This document shows, piece by piece, positions 1-8,761 of a stretch of DNA of 64,000 bases; position 1 is the first letter of the stretch, and every line of letters starts with the position of its first letter. Position numbers and translations under genes: made by a program. The notes beneath the pieces are model-generated. The model was not told the DNA's origin. It did no database searches and worked only from the letters and a program-made list of their open reading frames with translations. The stretch spans positions 124,001 to 188,000 of the forward strand of contig NZ_WKJH01000006.1 in assembly GCF_009674825.1 (NCBI RefSeq), read 5' to 3'. Origin of the DNA: Maribacter luteus (GTDB lineage: Bacteria > Bacteroidota > Bacteroidia > Flavobacteriales > Flavobacteriaceae).

Positions 1-8
1 AACCAACC

Positions 9-908
9 ATGAATACGTTCAGATTCCTATTGAACCTAAGGTTATTAGTGAAAATAACGCAATCAAAAATCGATAAATTGAAAAAGCCTTTATTAATTTT
101 TACTGCTATTCTTTTGTTGTTTTCCTGCAAGGAGCAAAACGGCACAGAACAGGAGATCGGGTTGGCAAGTAATAAGGATAAGTCCTTAATGGTCATATTT
201 GCCCATCCGGATGACGAGATCGTTATTTCTCCCATTCTGTCAAAATATGCCAACGAAGATGTAACTATCCACTCGGTCATTGTAACAGACGGTTCTAAGG
301 GAGCAACCCCACATGCCAATATCCCTGCGGGGGATGCACTGGCTAAGGTGCGATCAAAAGAGGCCTTGTGCGTTACAAAAAACTTGGGTATTGCTCCCCC
401 GATTTTTTTGAATTATATGGATGGCGATTTAGCACTAAAGGAAAACATCTATACGTTGGATGACAAAATCGATAGCTTGTTTACAAAATACCAGCCCGAT
501 GTTGTAATTACCTTTGGACCCGGAGGGCAATATGGACATCCGGACCATCGTATTGTCAGTAATATCGTTACCGAAGTTTTTCAGAGGAAAGCATCCGAGT
601 CCTTGCAACAACTCCTTTATTATGGCTTTCCCAATGAGGCTGTGGACAAGGGGCTGGATTTGAAAACGGATTTGGTCAAGTGGATGAATGATAATCTGAA
701 AACTACACAAAAGAGATTTCTTACTTATAGAATACCTTTTGATGCGCAAAATTTGAAATTGGGAAAGGAAGCATCAAGTTGTCATAAATCCCAATACACC
801 CCAGATGATATCGACGATCTATTCGCTATCATGGGGCAAACAGGCGGATTGATCTATTTTAGGCCTTGGAATGGATCCAGTGCTATCAAAGACAATATTT
901 TTGATTGA
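9..908 (+). CDS. PIG-L/LmbE family deacetylase lipoprotein
   Basis: This looks like a zinc-dependent N-acetylglucosaminyl deacetylase-fold protein (PIG-L/LmbE family), which removes acyl groups from amino sugars or similar amides. The AHPDDE motif at residues 65-70 and the GHPDHR motif near residues 176-181 are the metal-binding signatures of this family. A hydrophobic stretch followed by LFSC with Cys40 indicates a lipoprotein of the cell envelope. The signal only begins around residue 24, so the 23 residues before it are unusual. The TTG codon at position 78, just before the KK of the signal, is a plausible true start. Only eight bases precede the ATG in this window, so the upstream context is unknown. 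The substrate cannot be told from sequence. Confidence 0.85.
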   Translation: MNTFRFLLNLRLLVKITQSKIDKLKKPLLIFTAILLLFSCKEQNGTEQEIGLASNKDKSLMVIFAHPDDEIVISPILSKYANEDVTIHSVIVTDGSKGATPHANIPAGDALAKVRSKEALCVTKNLGIAPPIFLNYMDGDLALKENIYTLDDKIDSLFTKYQPDVVITFGPGGQYGHPDHRIVSNIVTEVFQRKASESLQQLLYYGFPNEAVDKGLDLKTDLVKWMNDNLKTTQKRFLTYRIPFDAQNLKLGKEASSCHKSQYTPDDIDDLFAIMGQTGGLIYFRPWNGSSAIKDNIFD

Positions 909-1114
909 TAAAAAGGGCATTTGGAGAATTGTTCTAAATGAGGTTTTGGTTGGTTATGTGCTAATTGTTTCATTGTTCGGTATATTGTATTTTCGGTGGA
1001 AGAAAATAGAGGTTATGTCCAAGTCCCATCTTTTTAAATTTCTATAATTTGTTAATTTAAATACCAAAAGGGGAGTCGTAACCTTATACCTTTGTGGGTG
1101 TTAATCGAACAAAA

Positions 1115-2305
1115 ATGAGAACCGACCCTATTAAGAACATTGCTGGCCTTATAATCTTGGCCTATACTTTAATGGCTTGTAATTCCCCATCGTATATATC
1201 AGGGAAATTGGAAGGCGTTCCAGAAGGGGACGCGAAGATTTATCTTATTCAACCCAATAACCTACGGGAGGTCGCTGCTTCCTATTTTGGTAAGGTCATA
1301 GATTCGGCAGTGGTAAATCCTGATGGTACATTTGAATTTGAGAACTTGCCAGAAGATGAAGAGCCCGTATTGTTGGAAATGGCCATACAACAACCCGGGA
1401 AGTTCCCTAATTATTTAAATACCGATGACCCTACCAGGTCAAACTTCATGCCTGTATTATGGCAATCGGGAGAACCTCTTAAAATCACGGCCAGCTTTGA
1501 TGAATTCCAGAAAAGCTTTGTAATTGAAAACCCTTCAGAAATCAATAGGGCTCTGATAAGACTTAGGGATGTAAACCTTAAGGCTTATAAGACCTATCTG
1601 GAAGGTAAACAATGGCATGTAGAGGATGGGAAACAATTGATGGATAAAGAACATGCTGTTTTACAATATAGGAAAGAACTGATGAAGTACGCCGATAGTG
1701 CAAGGGATCTTATTCCTGCATTGGTAGCGTTACGTTTGGTGAGCCCCGAAGATGATTATGAACGTGTACCTGAATTCTTGGTGGACCAATGCCGAACATG
1801 GAAAAAAGAACAACCCGGACACCCGTGGGTAGAACAACTTTGTAAACAAAGTGAACCCTCCAATTTACCCGTATTGGTTGGGGATGAATTTCCAGATTTA
1901 CAGTTACCCATGATAACAAAGGATACACTTTTACTCAAAGACCAATTGGGCCACAAACTTACGATTGTAGACTTATGGGCATCTTGGTGTGCTCCCTGTA
2001 GATTGGAAAATCGCGAGGTTTTGGTCCCTATTTGGAACCAATACCATGACAAGGGATTGCAGATTATCGCCTACGGATTGGAGAGCAACGAGTCAGGATG
2101 GAAACGTGCCGTAGAACGTGACGGTGCAGATCGTTGGTTACAGGCATCGGATTTAAAAGGTGACGAAACCCCTTTCTTAAAAAGAATACGTATTAATACC
2201 ATACCGGCCAATTTTATCCTGGATGAAAAAGGGGTTGTCCTTGCTAAGAACGTTCATGGAAAGGCTCTACAGGATTGGGTGAAAACTTATATGGCTAAAC
2301 CATAA
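1115..2305 (+). CDS. Thioredoxin-fold (TlpA-like) lipoprotein with DUF4369-type N-terminus
   Basis: A periplasm-facing thiol-disulfide oxidoreductase-type protein. From the ATG at 1115 it has a lipoprotein signal ending in LMAC (Cys22), a DUF4369-like beta-rich region (GKLEG...AKIYLI) and a C-terminal thioredoxin fold. The active site is WCAPC, with cysteines at 292 and 295, followed by the family's TIPANFILDEKG segment containing the cis-Pro. An in-frame GTG at 1094 would add seven residues before the signal, so I prefer the ATG. This architecture is common in Bacteroidota, where members probably keep envelope proteins or cytochromes reduced. The gene appears monocistronic and the partner is unknown. 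Confidence 0.88.
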   Translation: MRTDPIKNIAGLIILAYTLMACNSPSYISGKLEGVPEGDAKIYLIQPNNLREVAASYFGKVIDSAVVNPDGTFEFENLPEDEEPVLLEMAIQQPGKFPNYLNTDDPTRSNFMPVLWQSGEPLKITASFDEFQKSFVIENPSEINRALIRLRDVNLKAYKTYLEGKQWHVEDGKQLMDKEHAVLQYRKELMKYADSARDLIPALVALRLVSPEDDYERVPEFLVDQCRTWKKEQPGHPWVEQLCKQSEPSNLPVLVGDEFPDLQLPMITKDTLLLKDQLGHKLTIVDLWASWCAPCRLENREVLVPIWNQYHDKGLQIIAYGLESNESGWKRAVERDGADRWLQASDLKGDETPFLKRIRINTIPANFILDEKGVVLAKNVHGKALQDWVKTYMAKP

Positions 2306-2480
2306 TCCCCTTTATTCATATAAATCCTAAAATTTAACTTAGGGGTTTGGTCAAAATCCTCGAAAGTGCTGTTGGGTCAAATTTTTCGGTTTTTCGAATT
2401 TATTGCCCCCAAAATGAGACTTTTACGTTTATTTCGTGCAAAAGCACCTTTAGTACGATTTTTCTTGATTACTTTACAAA

Positions 2481-3839
2481 ATGGACAATTTCGAAGATTA
2501 TAAAATCAAAAAACAATTAAAAAAGGCCTTGGCCGGTTTAGGGTTTGAGGAGCCAACACCCATTCAGGAGGCGTCCTATAGCACTATTTTGGGTGGCTCC
2601 GATTTTGTGGGAATCGCACAGACCGGAACCGGGAAAACAATTGCCTACTTACTACCGATTTTACAGGATTTGAATTTTTCCGATCAAACTCACCCTAGGG
2701 TATTGATATTAGCGCCTACAAGGGAGCTGGTCATTCAAATAGTTGAACAAATAGAGGAATTGTCGGTTTACATGAGTGTTAGGGTAGTAGGGGTTTATGG
2801 TGGCAGTAATAATATTAACCGCCAAAAAAGGGCTGTTGCCGAAGGACAGGATATCGTTGTCGGTACTCCCAGAAGGTTGTACGACCTAGCCCTTTCCAAT
2901 GTCTTAAGATTAAAATCAATAAAAAAACTTGTTATTGATGAGGTCGATATTATGTTGGATTTTGGTTATAAAACCCAGTTAAAGAACATTTTTGAATACT
3001 TACCGAAAAAACGTCAGAACATATTATTCTCTGCTACGATGACGACCTATGTTGATGAATTGATGAACGATTTTTTGGTTAACCCAAATAAGAAAACCAT
3101 CGCTGTCAGTGGCACCCCTTTGAAGACTATTAGTCAGGAAGCCTATGCCGTACCTAATTTTTATACCAAGGCGAATTTACTAAACCATCTATTGCAAGAT
3201 AAAGATGAATACAGTAAAGTATTGATTTTCGTCGCGACCAAGATAATTGCCGATAGACTATTTGAAGTACTGGATTTTGAATCGGAAGTTTCGGTTATCC
3301 ATGCAAGCAAGGAACAAAACCATCGTACCAAATCAATAGAAAAATTCGAAAAAGGAACGAGCAGGATCCTGATAGCGACCGATGTAATCGCCCGTGGGAT
3401 CGATATAGAAAAGATAAGTACCGTAATCAGTTTTGATACGCCATTTTATCCTGAAAATTATATACATAGAATTGGAAGGACAGGAAGGGCCGGGGAACAA
3501 GGGAGGTCCATTCTTCTCTATAATGAAAAGGAAGAATCCCTAAAGGATGCGATTGAGAGTTTGATGAAATACAAAATACCGTTCATTGAATTACCAAAGG
3601 AAGTGGCGGTAAGTACCCAACTTACCCCTGAGGAAGAATTAAAACCGATAGGTCCAGAAGACGGAACCGATAAGGATCACGGTATTGAAAGTGGGGCTGC
3701 CTTTCATAGCAAATCGGCCAAGAACAGTAAAGAAAAAGGAGGGGTAAAAAGCTATGAACGAAAATTAAAAAAGAAGTACAAAAAACCACAAAAACGGGGT
3801 GATAAGATCCAAAATAAAAAAAGGAGGAATAAGCGGTAG
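2481..3839 (+). CDS. DEAD-box ATP-dependent RNA helicase
   Basis: A cytoplasmic ATP-dependent RNA helicase. All core motifs can be read in order: Q motif with PTPIQ (residues 26-30), Walker A AQTGTGKT (46-53), PTRELVIQ, GG, TPRRL, motif II as DEVD (153-156) instead of DEAD, SAT, then in domain 2 the ARGIDIEKI segment and HRIGRTGR (about 329-336). The last 70 residues are a Lys/Arg-rich, low-complexity tail, as in RhlE/CshA-type helicases that bind RNA through a basic extension. Such enzymes act in ribosome assembly, RNA decay and cold adaptation. A short GTGC-AAAA-GCAC hairpin lies in the leader, but I cannot assign it a role. It converges with the regulator gene downstream. Confidence 0.95.
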   Translation: MDNFEDYKIKKQLKKALAGLGFEEPTPIQEASYSTILGGSDFVGIAQTGTGKTIAYLLPILQDLNFSDQTHPRVLILAPTRELVIQIVEQIEELSVYMSVRVVGVYGGSNNINRQKRAVAEGQDIVVGTPRRLYDLALSNVLRLKSIKKLVIDEVDIMLDFGYKTQLKNIFEYLPKKRQNILFSATMTTYVDELMNDFLVNPNKKTIAVSGTPLKTISQEAYAVPNFYTKANLLNHLLQDKDEYSKVLIFVATKIIADRLFEVLDFESEVSVIHASKEQNHRTKSIEKFEKGTSRILIATDVIARGIDIEKISTVISFDTPFYPENYIHRIGRTGRAGEQGRSILLYNEKEESLKDAIESLMKYKIPFIELPKEVAVSTQLTPEEELKPIGPEDGTDKDHGIESGAAFHSKSAKNSKEKGGVKSYERKLKKKYKKPQKRGDKIQNKKRRNKR

Positions 3840-4028
3840 TTTTCTAAGTAGATGTTCATTTCTGTTTAAGTCAGGGGACATCACCTTAGGTTATAAATTG
3901 CTTGTACTGCTTTAGCCGATACCATTGAAAATCATTGGTATATGAAAAGTAATCTCGAATAGAGGATTTTTCATTGGAAACGGAATTCTATTCGGATCCC
4001 TAAATGTTGAGCCTATGGTTTACTCCCA

Positions 4029-4754
4029 TTAAATGCCCAAAATAGAAAAGAACTGCGCTTTATGGCTATCACCGATGGGTATGCGTATATCGTCGATTAC
4101 GATGCGGTTACGTTGAACAGTACGTATGAAATTCACATTGACCACAAATGATTTATGAACGCGGATAAATTGGTTCGGGGGCAGTTTATCCATCAGTTCT
4201 TTAAAACTTAACAGAGTCAAAATAGTCTTGTTGGAGTCTACGATATGTATTTTGAGATAATCCTTTAAACCTTGGATGTATTGAATGTCATCAAGGTTGA
4301 TCTTTACACTTTCATGTTCTGATTTTACGAAAATGAATTTTTGGTTTTCGGTAGTTTCCCCGTTAGAAGGAAAAACATTGGCCATGACCGGTTGTTCTTT
4401 TAGGGACATAAGCTCCTTTACCCTGGATACGGCTTTTATGAACCGGTGGTACGGAATGGGTTTTACCAGATAATCCGTGGCATTCAACTCAAAACCTTCA
4501 ACAGCATATTGTGAATAGGCTGTCGTAAAAATGAAATAAGGGCGATTTTCCAAAGCGCTAATGAATTCGAGTCCGCTTATCTGTGGCATTTCTATATCAC
4601 AGAAAATAAGATCCACCTGTTTTTCTTTAATAACCGAAATGGCATCCAAAGGATTGGTATAACTACCAACCTCCTCAAGGAAGCCTAATTTTTTGCAATA
4701 GCCGGACAATACTTCAATTGCCAAGGGCTCGTCATCGATAATTATACAGTTCAT
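4029..4754 (-). CDS. LytTR-family response regulator
   Basis: A two-component response regulator with an N-terminal receiver domain and a C-terminal LytTR DNA-binding domain. The acidic pair DDE is at residues 7-9 and the phospho-acceptor Asp is residue 53 (FCDIEMP). The LytTR domain covers roughly residues 130-240, with the typical FVKSEHESVKI, YIQGLKDY and FIRVHKSFVV segments. It lies four bases after its cognate sensor kinase gene, in the order DUF4907, kinase, regulator. LytTR proteins bind pairs of direct repeats about 21 bp apart. Such repeats occur in this window, including before the DUF4270 gene 2.7 kb away, which makes this regulator one of three candidates for controlling them. Confidence 0.95.
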   Translation of the reverse strand: MNCIIIDDEPLAIEVLSGYCKKLGFLEEVGSYTNPLDAISVIKEKQVDLIFCDIEMPQISGLEFISALENRPYFIFTTAYSQYAVEGFELNATDYLVKPIPYHRFIKAVSRVKELMSLKEQPVMANVFPSNGETTENQKFIFVKSEHESVKINLDDIQYIQGLKDYLKIHIVDSNKTILTLLSFKELMDKLPPNQFIRVHKSFVVNVNFIRTVQRNRIVIDDIRIPIGDSHKAQFFSILGI

Positions 4755-4758
4755 GGTT

Positions 4759-5793
4759 TCAGAGATTTATTATTAGATCAACTTCATAGATTTCCCCATC
4801 ATCGGCTATTCGTAATTCATGTGAATTGGGGTAGAGGTATTTAAGTCTGTTCTTTACATTTTCGAGACCCAGACCACTACTTTTAGTTTTTGGCTTTTGG
4901 TTGCCTATACTGTTCACAATATTAAAGTGTATAGACTTATCTTGAATCAAAAAGTTTATTTTGATCATTGTTTTTCCATTATAATCCGTGCCATATTTAA
5001 AGGCGTTTTCGATAAAGGAAATAAAGAGGAGGGGCGGTATTTTTATGTTGCTGTCGTCACCTGAAACTTTCAGGTGTACATTTTCATTATTGGCAAGTCG
5101 TAGGCGCTGTAAGGCTACATAGCTTCTAATGTATTCAATTTCCTTGCTGATCGGTACGTTGCCCTTATCGGCCTCATACAGCATATAACGCATTAATTCC
5201 GATAGGTTGATTATAGCCTCAGAAGTGTCGTTCGATTTTTTTACCGACAAGGAATAGATCGTATTGAGGGAATTGAACAGAAAATGCGGATTCAATTGCG
5301 CCTTGAAAAATTGCAGTTCTGACTCTACCTTTTCTTTTTCTATTGATTTTCTTAGGCTTTCATTTTTTTGCCAGCCAACATAAACCCTTAACATTGTTGA
5401 GAATAAAAAAGGAACACCGAAATTTACAACGGGTATCAAGGGAAAACGAAAAGCCAGAAGGTCATTTTGATGAGGTTCCATACGATGAAGGGGATTGGCG
5501 AATTGGTTCATTTCCGGAGGACGGAAGAACTTATGCATTACATAGGAAATTATGCCAATAAGCGCTATGGAAACTACAAGATATATTATTTTTCTTCCGT
5601 TTAACAGAAGTTGGGGCACTAGAATGAAATAATTTAAATAGAACAGTAATGTTGCTGTAATCATTTTTAACCACATACCTCCGGGTACGGGTTGTGAGAG
5701 TGAAAAGAAGGGATATAAAAGCAGACCATAAAGGGCGCACCATAAAAATAGGTGAACCAATATTTGTGGTATGTTCTTTTTATAAAGGATCAT
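4759..5793 (-). CDS. LytS-type sensor histidine kinase
   Basis: A membrane sensor kinase of the His_kinase (LytS/YehU-like) family. Three or four hydrophobic segments fill residues 10-135, with a short Pro/His-rich extracytoplasmic loop near residues 90-112. A coiled-coil-like linker follows. The phospho-acceptor His170 lies in LNPHFLFNSLNTIYSL, the N-box is FIENAFKYG (Asn263), and a GLGLENVKNR G-box lies near 308-316. There is no PAS or large periplasmic sensor domain, so the signal is probably sensed in the membrane. It overlaps the upstream DUF4907 gene by four bases and feeds the LytTR regulator encoded four bases downstream. Confidence 0.95.
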   Translation of the reverse strand: MILYKKNIPQILVHLFLWCALYGLLLYPFFSLSQPVPGGMWLKMITATLLFYLNYFILVPQLLLNGRKIIYLVVSIALIGIISYVMHKFFRPPEMNQFANPLHRMEPHQNDLLAFRFPLIPVVNFGVPFLFSTMLRVYVGWQKNESLRKSIEKEKVESELQFFKAQLNPHFLFNSLNTIYSLSVKKSNDTSEAIINLSELMRYMLYEADKGNVPISKEIEYIRSYVALQRLRLANNENVHLKVSGDDSNIKIPPLLFISFIENAFKYGTDYNGKTMIKINFLIQDKSIHFNIVNSIGNQKPKTKSSGLGLENVKNRLKYLYPNSHELRIADDGEIYEVDLIINL

Positions 5794-6140
5794 TCATTTT
5801 TTATTTTGTCAGAAGGGATATCAATATGTAATCCCTTAATATCTGAAACCGATAATCTAGGATCTTCGCCGTTCAATAATTTATCGATAACCAAATCGGC
5901 CGTTTTTTTGGCGTCTTCTGCCGAGGTGAAGACTTGACTTCCTTGTATTGCCGGAATACTTCCTTGTTGGATCAAGATCCTTTTGTGGTCTAATATACGA
6001 TAACCAAATCCGTTTCCAACTTTGAAAACCTCTGAATGCAAGGGTTTATTCTGGTTACCATTGTAGAAGTAGTAAAGGCCGCCTAGAATTAAGACACCAA
6101 GACCAACTAGAATCAATATTTTTTTCAGTGATATTTTCAT
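5790..6140 (-). CDS. DUF4907-like membrane-anchored protein
   Basis: A small protein with one N-terminal membrane anchor (residues 7-25) and an extracytoplasmic domain of about 85 residues. The pattern GFGYRIL...ILIQQGSIPAIQG...FTSAEDAKKTADLVIDKL matches what I recall of the DUF4907 family, which occurs in Bacteroidota next to Kelch and DUF4270 genes. Both neighbours are present here. The function is unknown. Its stop overlaps the start of the LytS kinase gene by four bases, so translation is coupled. An accessory or signal-presenting role for the kinase is plausible but is inference. Confidence 0.72.
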   Translation of the reverse strand: MKISLKKILILVGLGVLILGGLYYFYNGNQNKPLHSEVFKVGNGFGYRILDHKRILIQQGSIPAIQGSQVFTSAEDAKKTADLVIDKLLNGEDPRLSVSDIKGLHIDIPSDKIKNE

Positions 6141-6156
6141 CTATATACATTTATTA

Positions 6157-6191
6157 AATGGGGCGGTACTTATGAAAAATACCGCCCCATT
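6157..6191 (-). promoter_or_regulatory. Perfect 12-bp stem-loop between Kelch and DUF4907 genes
   Basis: The arms AATGGGGCGGTA (6157-6168) and TACCGCCCCATT (6180-6191) are perfectly complementary, with an 11-nt loop. The structure sits in the 81-bp gap between the Kelch stop and the DUF4907 start, both on the minus strand. No clear U-run follows on either strand. It could be a partial terminator, an attenuator or an mRNA-stabilising hairpin that sets different levels for the upstream surface protein and the downstream signalling genes. Confidence 0.75.
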
Positions 6192-6221
6192 ACTCAACTA
6201 ATTCAACAATCAATTATTAAC

Positions 6222-7217
6222 TTAATCTTCATCGTCATATTCATCAAACGGAAATAACTCATATATATCGTCTAAATAAAGGCTACTGGTACGACCAAGG
6301 CCTACAACTGCCCGTGATCCATTGGAAAAGGCTATTGGGTCTTGTCTAGAGGTGCCCTCCAAACTTGTCCTATCATCCCAAGTATCATCACTTGGGTCGT
6401 ATTGCCAAACAGAGGTCAAAGTACCTCCTGAAGTACCACAGGCGATATAACCATATCCATTGATCGTGAACCCTACGGCATTACTTCTTGCAATACTATA
6501 ATCATCTTCTTCATCCAATGGCAATTTCTCGGTCCATGTTTCAGTACTAGGGTCAAATACCCAAAAATCATCAGGGTATGAACCATTGGAAACCCCTGTT
6601 CCAAGATAAACAAGGTCATTTAAGATAAAAGTTGTGGCAGACCTTCTCTTGTCCCCGCCAAAACCTACCATTTCGGACCATGTGTCGGTGCTAGGGTCAT
6701 ATTTCCAAAAATCCTTACGGTCGTTGTCACCATCGTAACCGGTTCCGAAATATCCATAACCGTTAATTCCAAAGGCTATCGCACTTCGTCTTGGGCTTGC
6801 AGGGGTAGAGGCGATCTGTGTCCATGTGTTCGAACTTGGGTCGTAAGCATAAAAATCATCAAGTTCATCCAATCCGTCATAGCCCGAACCAATATATCCA
6901 GTTCCGTTTATTTGAAAACCTACACCGGCATTTCTGGCGCTTCCGGGGAAATCGGCTTTTTGAGACCAATAATCACCATCCATATCATAGGCCCAAAAAG
7001 AGGTAAGGTAATCATCACCGTCATATCCGGTTCCCATATAGCCTATATTACCGATAGTAAAACCGGATACACCACTTCGGGCGCTGCCATCAAAAACCGA
7101 TCTTTCTATCCAGTTACCTTCATATTCATCGTCATCACTAGAACAACTCGATAATGTAAAAAGTACAACGCCCATTATGGCTATATGTTTAAAGTGGTAT
7201 TGTAGTAATTCTTTCAT
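6222..7217 (-). CDS. Kelch-repeat lipoprotein
   Basis: A lipoprotein predicted to fold as a Kelch beta-propeller. From the start at 7217 the signal ends in LSSCSSDDDEY, a lipobox followed by acidic residues that in flavobacteria often marks surface export. About six repeats of roughly 50 residues follow, each of the form GFTINGYGYIGTGYDGD...FWAYDPSTDTWT. The longer frame starting at 7247 puts ten charged residues before the signal, so the internal Met is preferred. Propellers of this type usually bind proteins or glycans; no catalytic residues can be identified. It precedes the DUF4907-kinase-regulator genes on the same strand and is divergent from the DUF4270 gene, which fits a shared surface function. 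Confidence 0.85.
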   Translation of the reverse strand: MKELLQYHFKHIAIMGVVLFTLSSCSSDDDEYEGNWIERSVFDGSARSGVSGFTIGNIGYMGTGYDGDDYLTSFWAYDMDGDYWSQKADFPGSARNAGVGFQINGTGYIGSGYDGLDELDDFYAYDPSSNTWTQIASTPASPRRSAIAFGINGYGYFGTGYDGDNDRKDFWKYDPSTDTWSEMVGFGGDKRRSATTFILNDLVYLGTGVSNGSYPDDFWVFDPSTETWTEKLPLDEEDDYSIARSNAVGFTINGYGYIACGTSGGTLTSVWQYDPSDDTWDDRTSLEGTSRQDPIAFSNGSRAVVGLGRTSSLYLDDIYELFPFDEYDDED

Positions 7218-7381
7218 AATGTCTTTTTGTTTTGCCTTTGGCTTCATTTTAAATTTTATTCAAAACTAACCTACGACTGTTAGGCTTGAAACTGAAATAG
7301 ATGAAGTTGGCTATTTAACATATGAAACCTGTAATTTCATCTACCAATTTGGTCCCATGGTTAATAGGTAAAATCGCCTAG

Positions 7382-7447
7382 TTCGTCTTGTAACTATCGG
7401 GTTTCGTCTATTGTGGTTTCCGACTATATACATAGCATATACTTTTA
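7382..7447 (+). promoter_or_regulatory. LytTR-type direct repeats and -7 element before DUF4270 gene (site P1)
   Basis: TTCGTCTTG at 7382-7390 and TTCGTCTAT at 7403-7411 start 21 bp apart. A -7-like element, TACTTTTA, begins at 7440, 37 bp after the start of the second box. The same geometry recurs at six other places in the window. The first box contains GTTCGT, which fits the GTTN[AG][TG] core known for LytTR regulators. The ATG follows at 7466. Confidence 0.6.
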
Positions 7448-7465
7448 TGGTCAAATCAAATTTTT

Positions 7466-8761
7466 ATGAAGAATATACTTGGTATAGTTTGTTGTCTCGT
7501 GTTATGCGTTTCGTGTAGCGATGATATGTTGAACGATTCCGATTTTGTTGTAAGTGAAACCTTTACCGAAAGCAATATACGTGTACTACAAATAGATACC
7601 CTAACCACCAGATTGTCTACCATGAAGTTCGACAGTATAATTACCTCTCAAGGTTCTCGAATGTTGGTAGGTAAATACAATGACCCTATTTTCGGAAACA
7701 TGAAAAGTTCAAGTTTCATTGAAATGGTGCCGTCTTCCTATAGTATTGATGAGGATGCGGTATACGATAGTATCGTTTTTATACTTAGGTACGACAATTA
7801 CTATTACAACGATACCTTGGTACAGAATACCGTACATATAAAACCCTTGATCGAGGAACTTCAACCTGCTGACGATTCGGATTTCTATAATTCGAGCATC
7901 ATTGGTTTCGATGAGGAAGATCTTGGTTCATTGACCTTTGTTCCCAGGCCTTTGGAAAAAGATTCCTTAGCGGTAAGGTTAAGTGATGCTTTTGGTTCGG
8001 AATTATTCGATAAGCTCCAGGATCAAACCTTGACCGATTACGATGAGTTCGTTAACTATTTTCATGGGTTGACCATACGACCCGATGATAGTATTAACGG
8101 TACGATTCTCGGTTTTTCACTATCCTCCGATATGCGTCTTTACTACAGTATTTCGGGTGAAACCGATGTAGAAGAGTATTATACCGATTTTACGATTAAC
8201 ACCAGTAGTTCCCCCATTCCTTTTTTTAATCAGATATCTGCCGATGGACCCAATGAATATCTATCGGTATTAACAGATAATGAGGTGAATCTCTATAGTG
8301 AGGATTCGGAGGACCAAAGTTTTGTGCAGTCAGGTATGGGTGTTACCACACGTATAGAGTTTCCCTATTTAAAATCTGTAGGTGATATCGAGGGCCAGGG
8401 GACTTTACTTGGTGCTACTTTAAGAATAAAGCCTAAAGAAAGTTCTTATAATGATAATTTGATTTTGAGGGATACCCTTTCGGTTTACGTTGTTGACCAA
8501 AACAATGACCTGTTGGGAGACCTTGGGTTATATGCTATTTTAAACAAGAACAATGAAGAATTCAACGATATCTATTACGAAGTGTCATTAAGTAGTTATT
8601 TGGAAGATTTATTGGAAACCGATGAGGAATCGTCCGATGCTTTGATCTTACTGCCTTCGAATTACAATTCTACCTTAGACCGGTTTGTACTGGATGCGGA
8701 TTATGAGAATGAAGGTACACAACTAGAACTAATATATGCCATTTATGATGAAAATGAATAA
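7466..8761 (+). CDS. DUF4270-like lipoprotein
   Basis: A secreted lipoprotein of 431 residues with a signal ending in VSCSDD (Cys17). The body is beta-rich, with repeated DSIVFILRYDNYYY-like segments and a pattern (TTRLSTMKFDSI, GKYNDPIFGNMKSSSFIEM) that matches my memory of the DUF4270 family of Bacteroidota. The function is not known; members are usually found with outer-membrane proteins. Its last eight bases overlap the start of the barrel gene that follows, so the two are translationally coupled and may form a surface complex. It carries a strong candidate LytTR promoter immediately upstream. Confidence 0.75.
   Translation: MKNILGIVCCLVLCVSCSDDMLNDSDFVVSETFTESNIRVLQIDTLTTRLSTMKFDSIITSQGSRMLVGKYNDPIFGNMKSSSFIEMVPSSYSIDEDAVYDSIVFILRYDNYYYNDTLVQNTVHIKPLIEELQPADDSDFYNSSIIGFDEEDLGSLTFVPRPLEKDSLAVRLSDAFGSELFDKLQDQTLTDYDEFVNYFHGLTIRPDDSINGTILGFSLSSDMRLYYSISGETDVEEYYTDFTINTSSSPIPFFNQISADGPNEYLSVLTDNEVNLYSEDSEDQSFVQSGMGVTTRIEFPYLKSVGDIEGQGTLLGATLRIKPKESSYNDNLILRDTLSVYVVDQNNDLLGDLGLYAILNKNNEEFNDIYYEVSLSSYLEDLLETDEESSDALILLPSNYNSTLDRFVLDADYENEGTQLELIYAIYDENE

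Noticed and set aside
929-995. TTGGTTATG at 950 and TATTTTCG at 988 before the TlpA-like gene
   Set aside because: The distance is 38 instead of 37 and the upstream box is not recognisable, so chance similarity is likely.
3919-3941. Hairpin between helicase and regulator genes as terminator
   Set aside because: Arms ATACCA/TGGTAT are short with mismatches inside and no T-run follows.
7318-7347. Minus-strand TTGGTAGAT upstream of the Kelch gene as a LytTR site
   Set aside because: The partner 21 bp further (TTCATATGT) is poor and no -7 element is at the expected distance.
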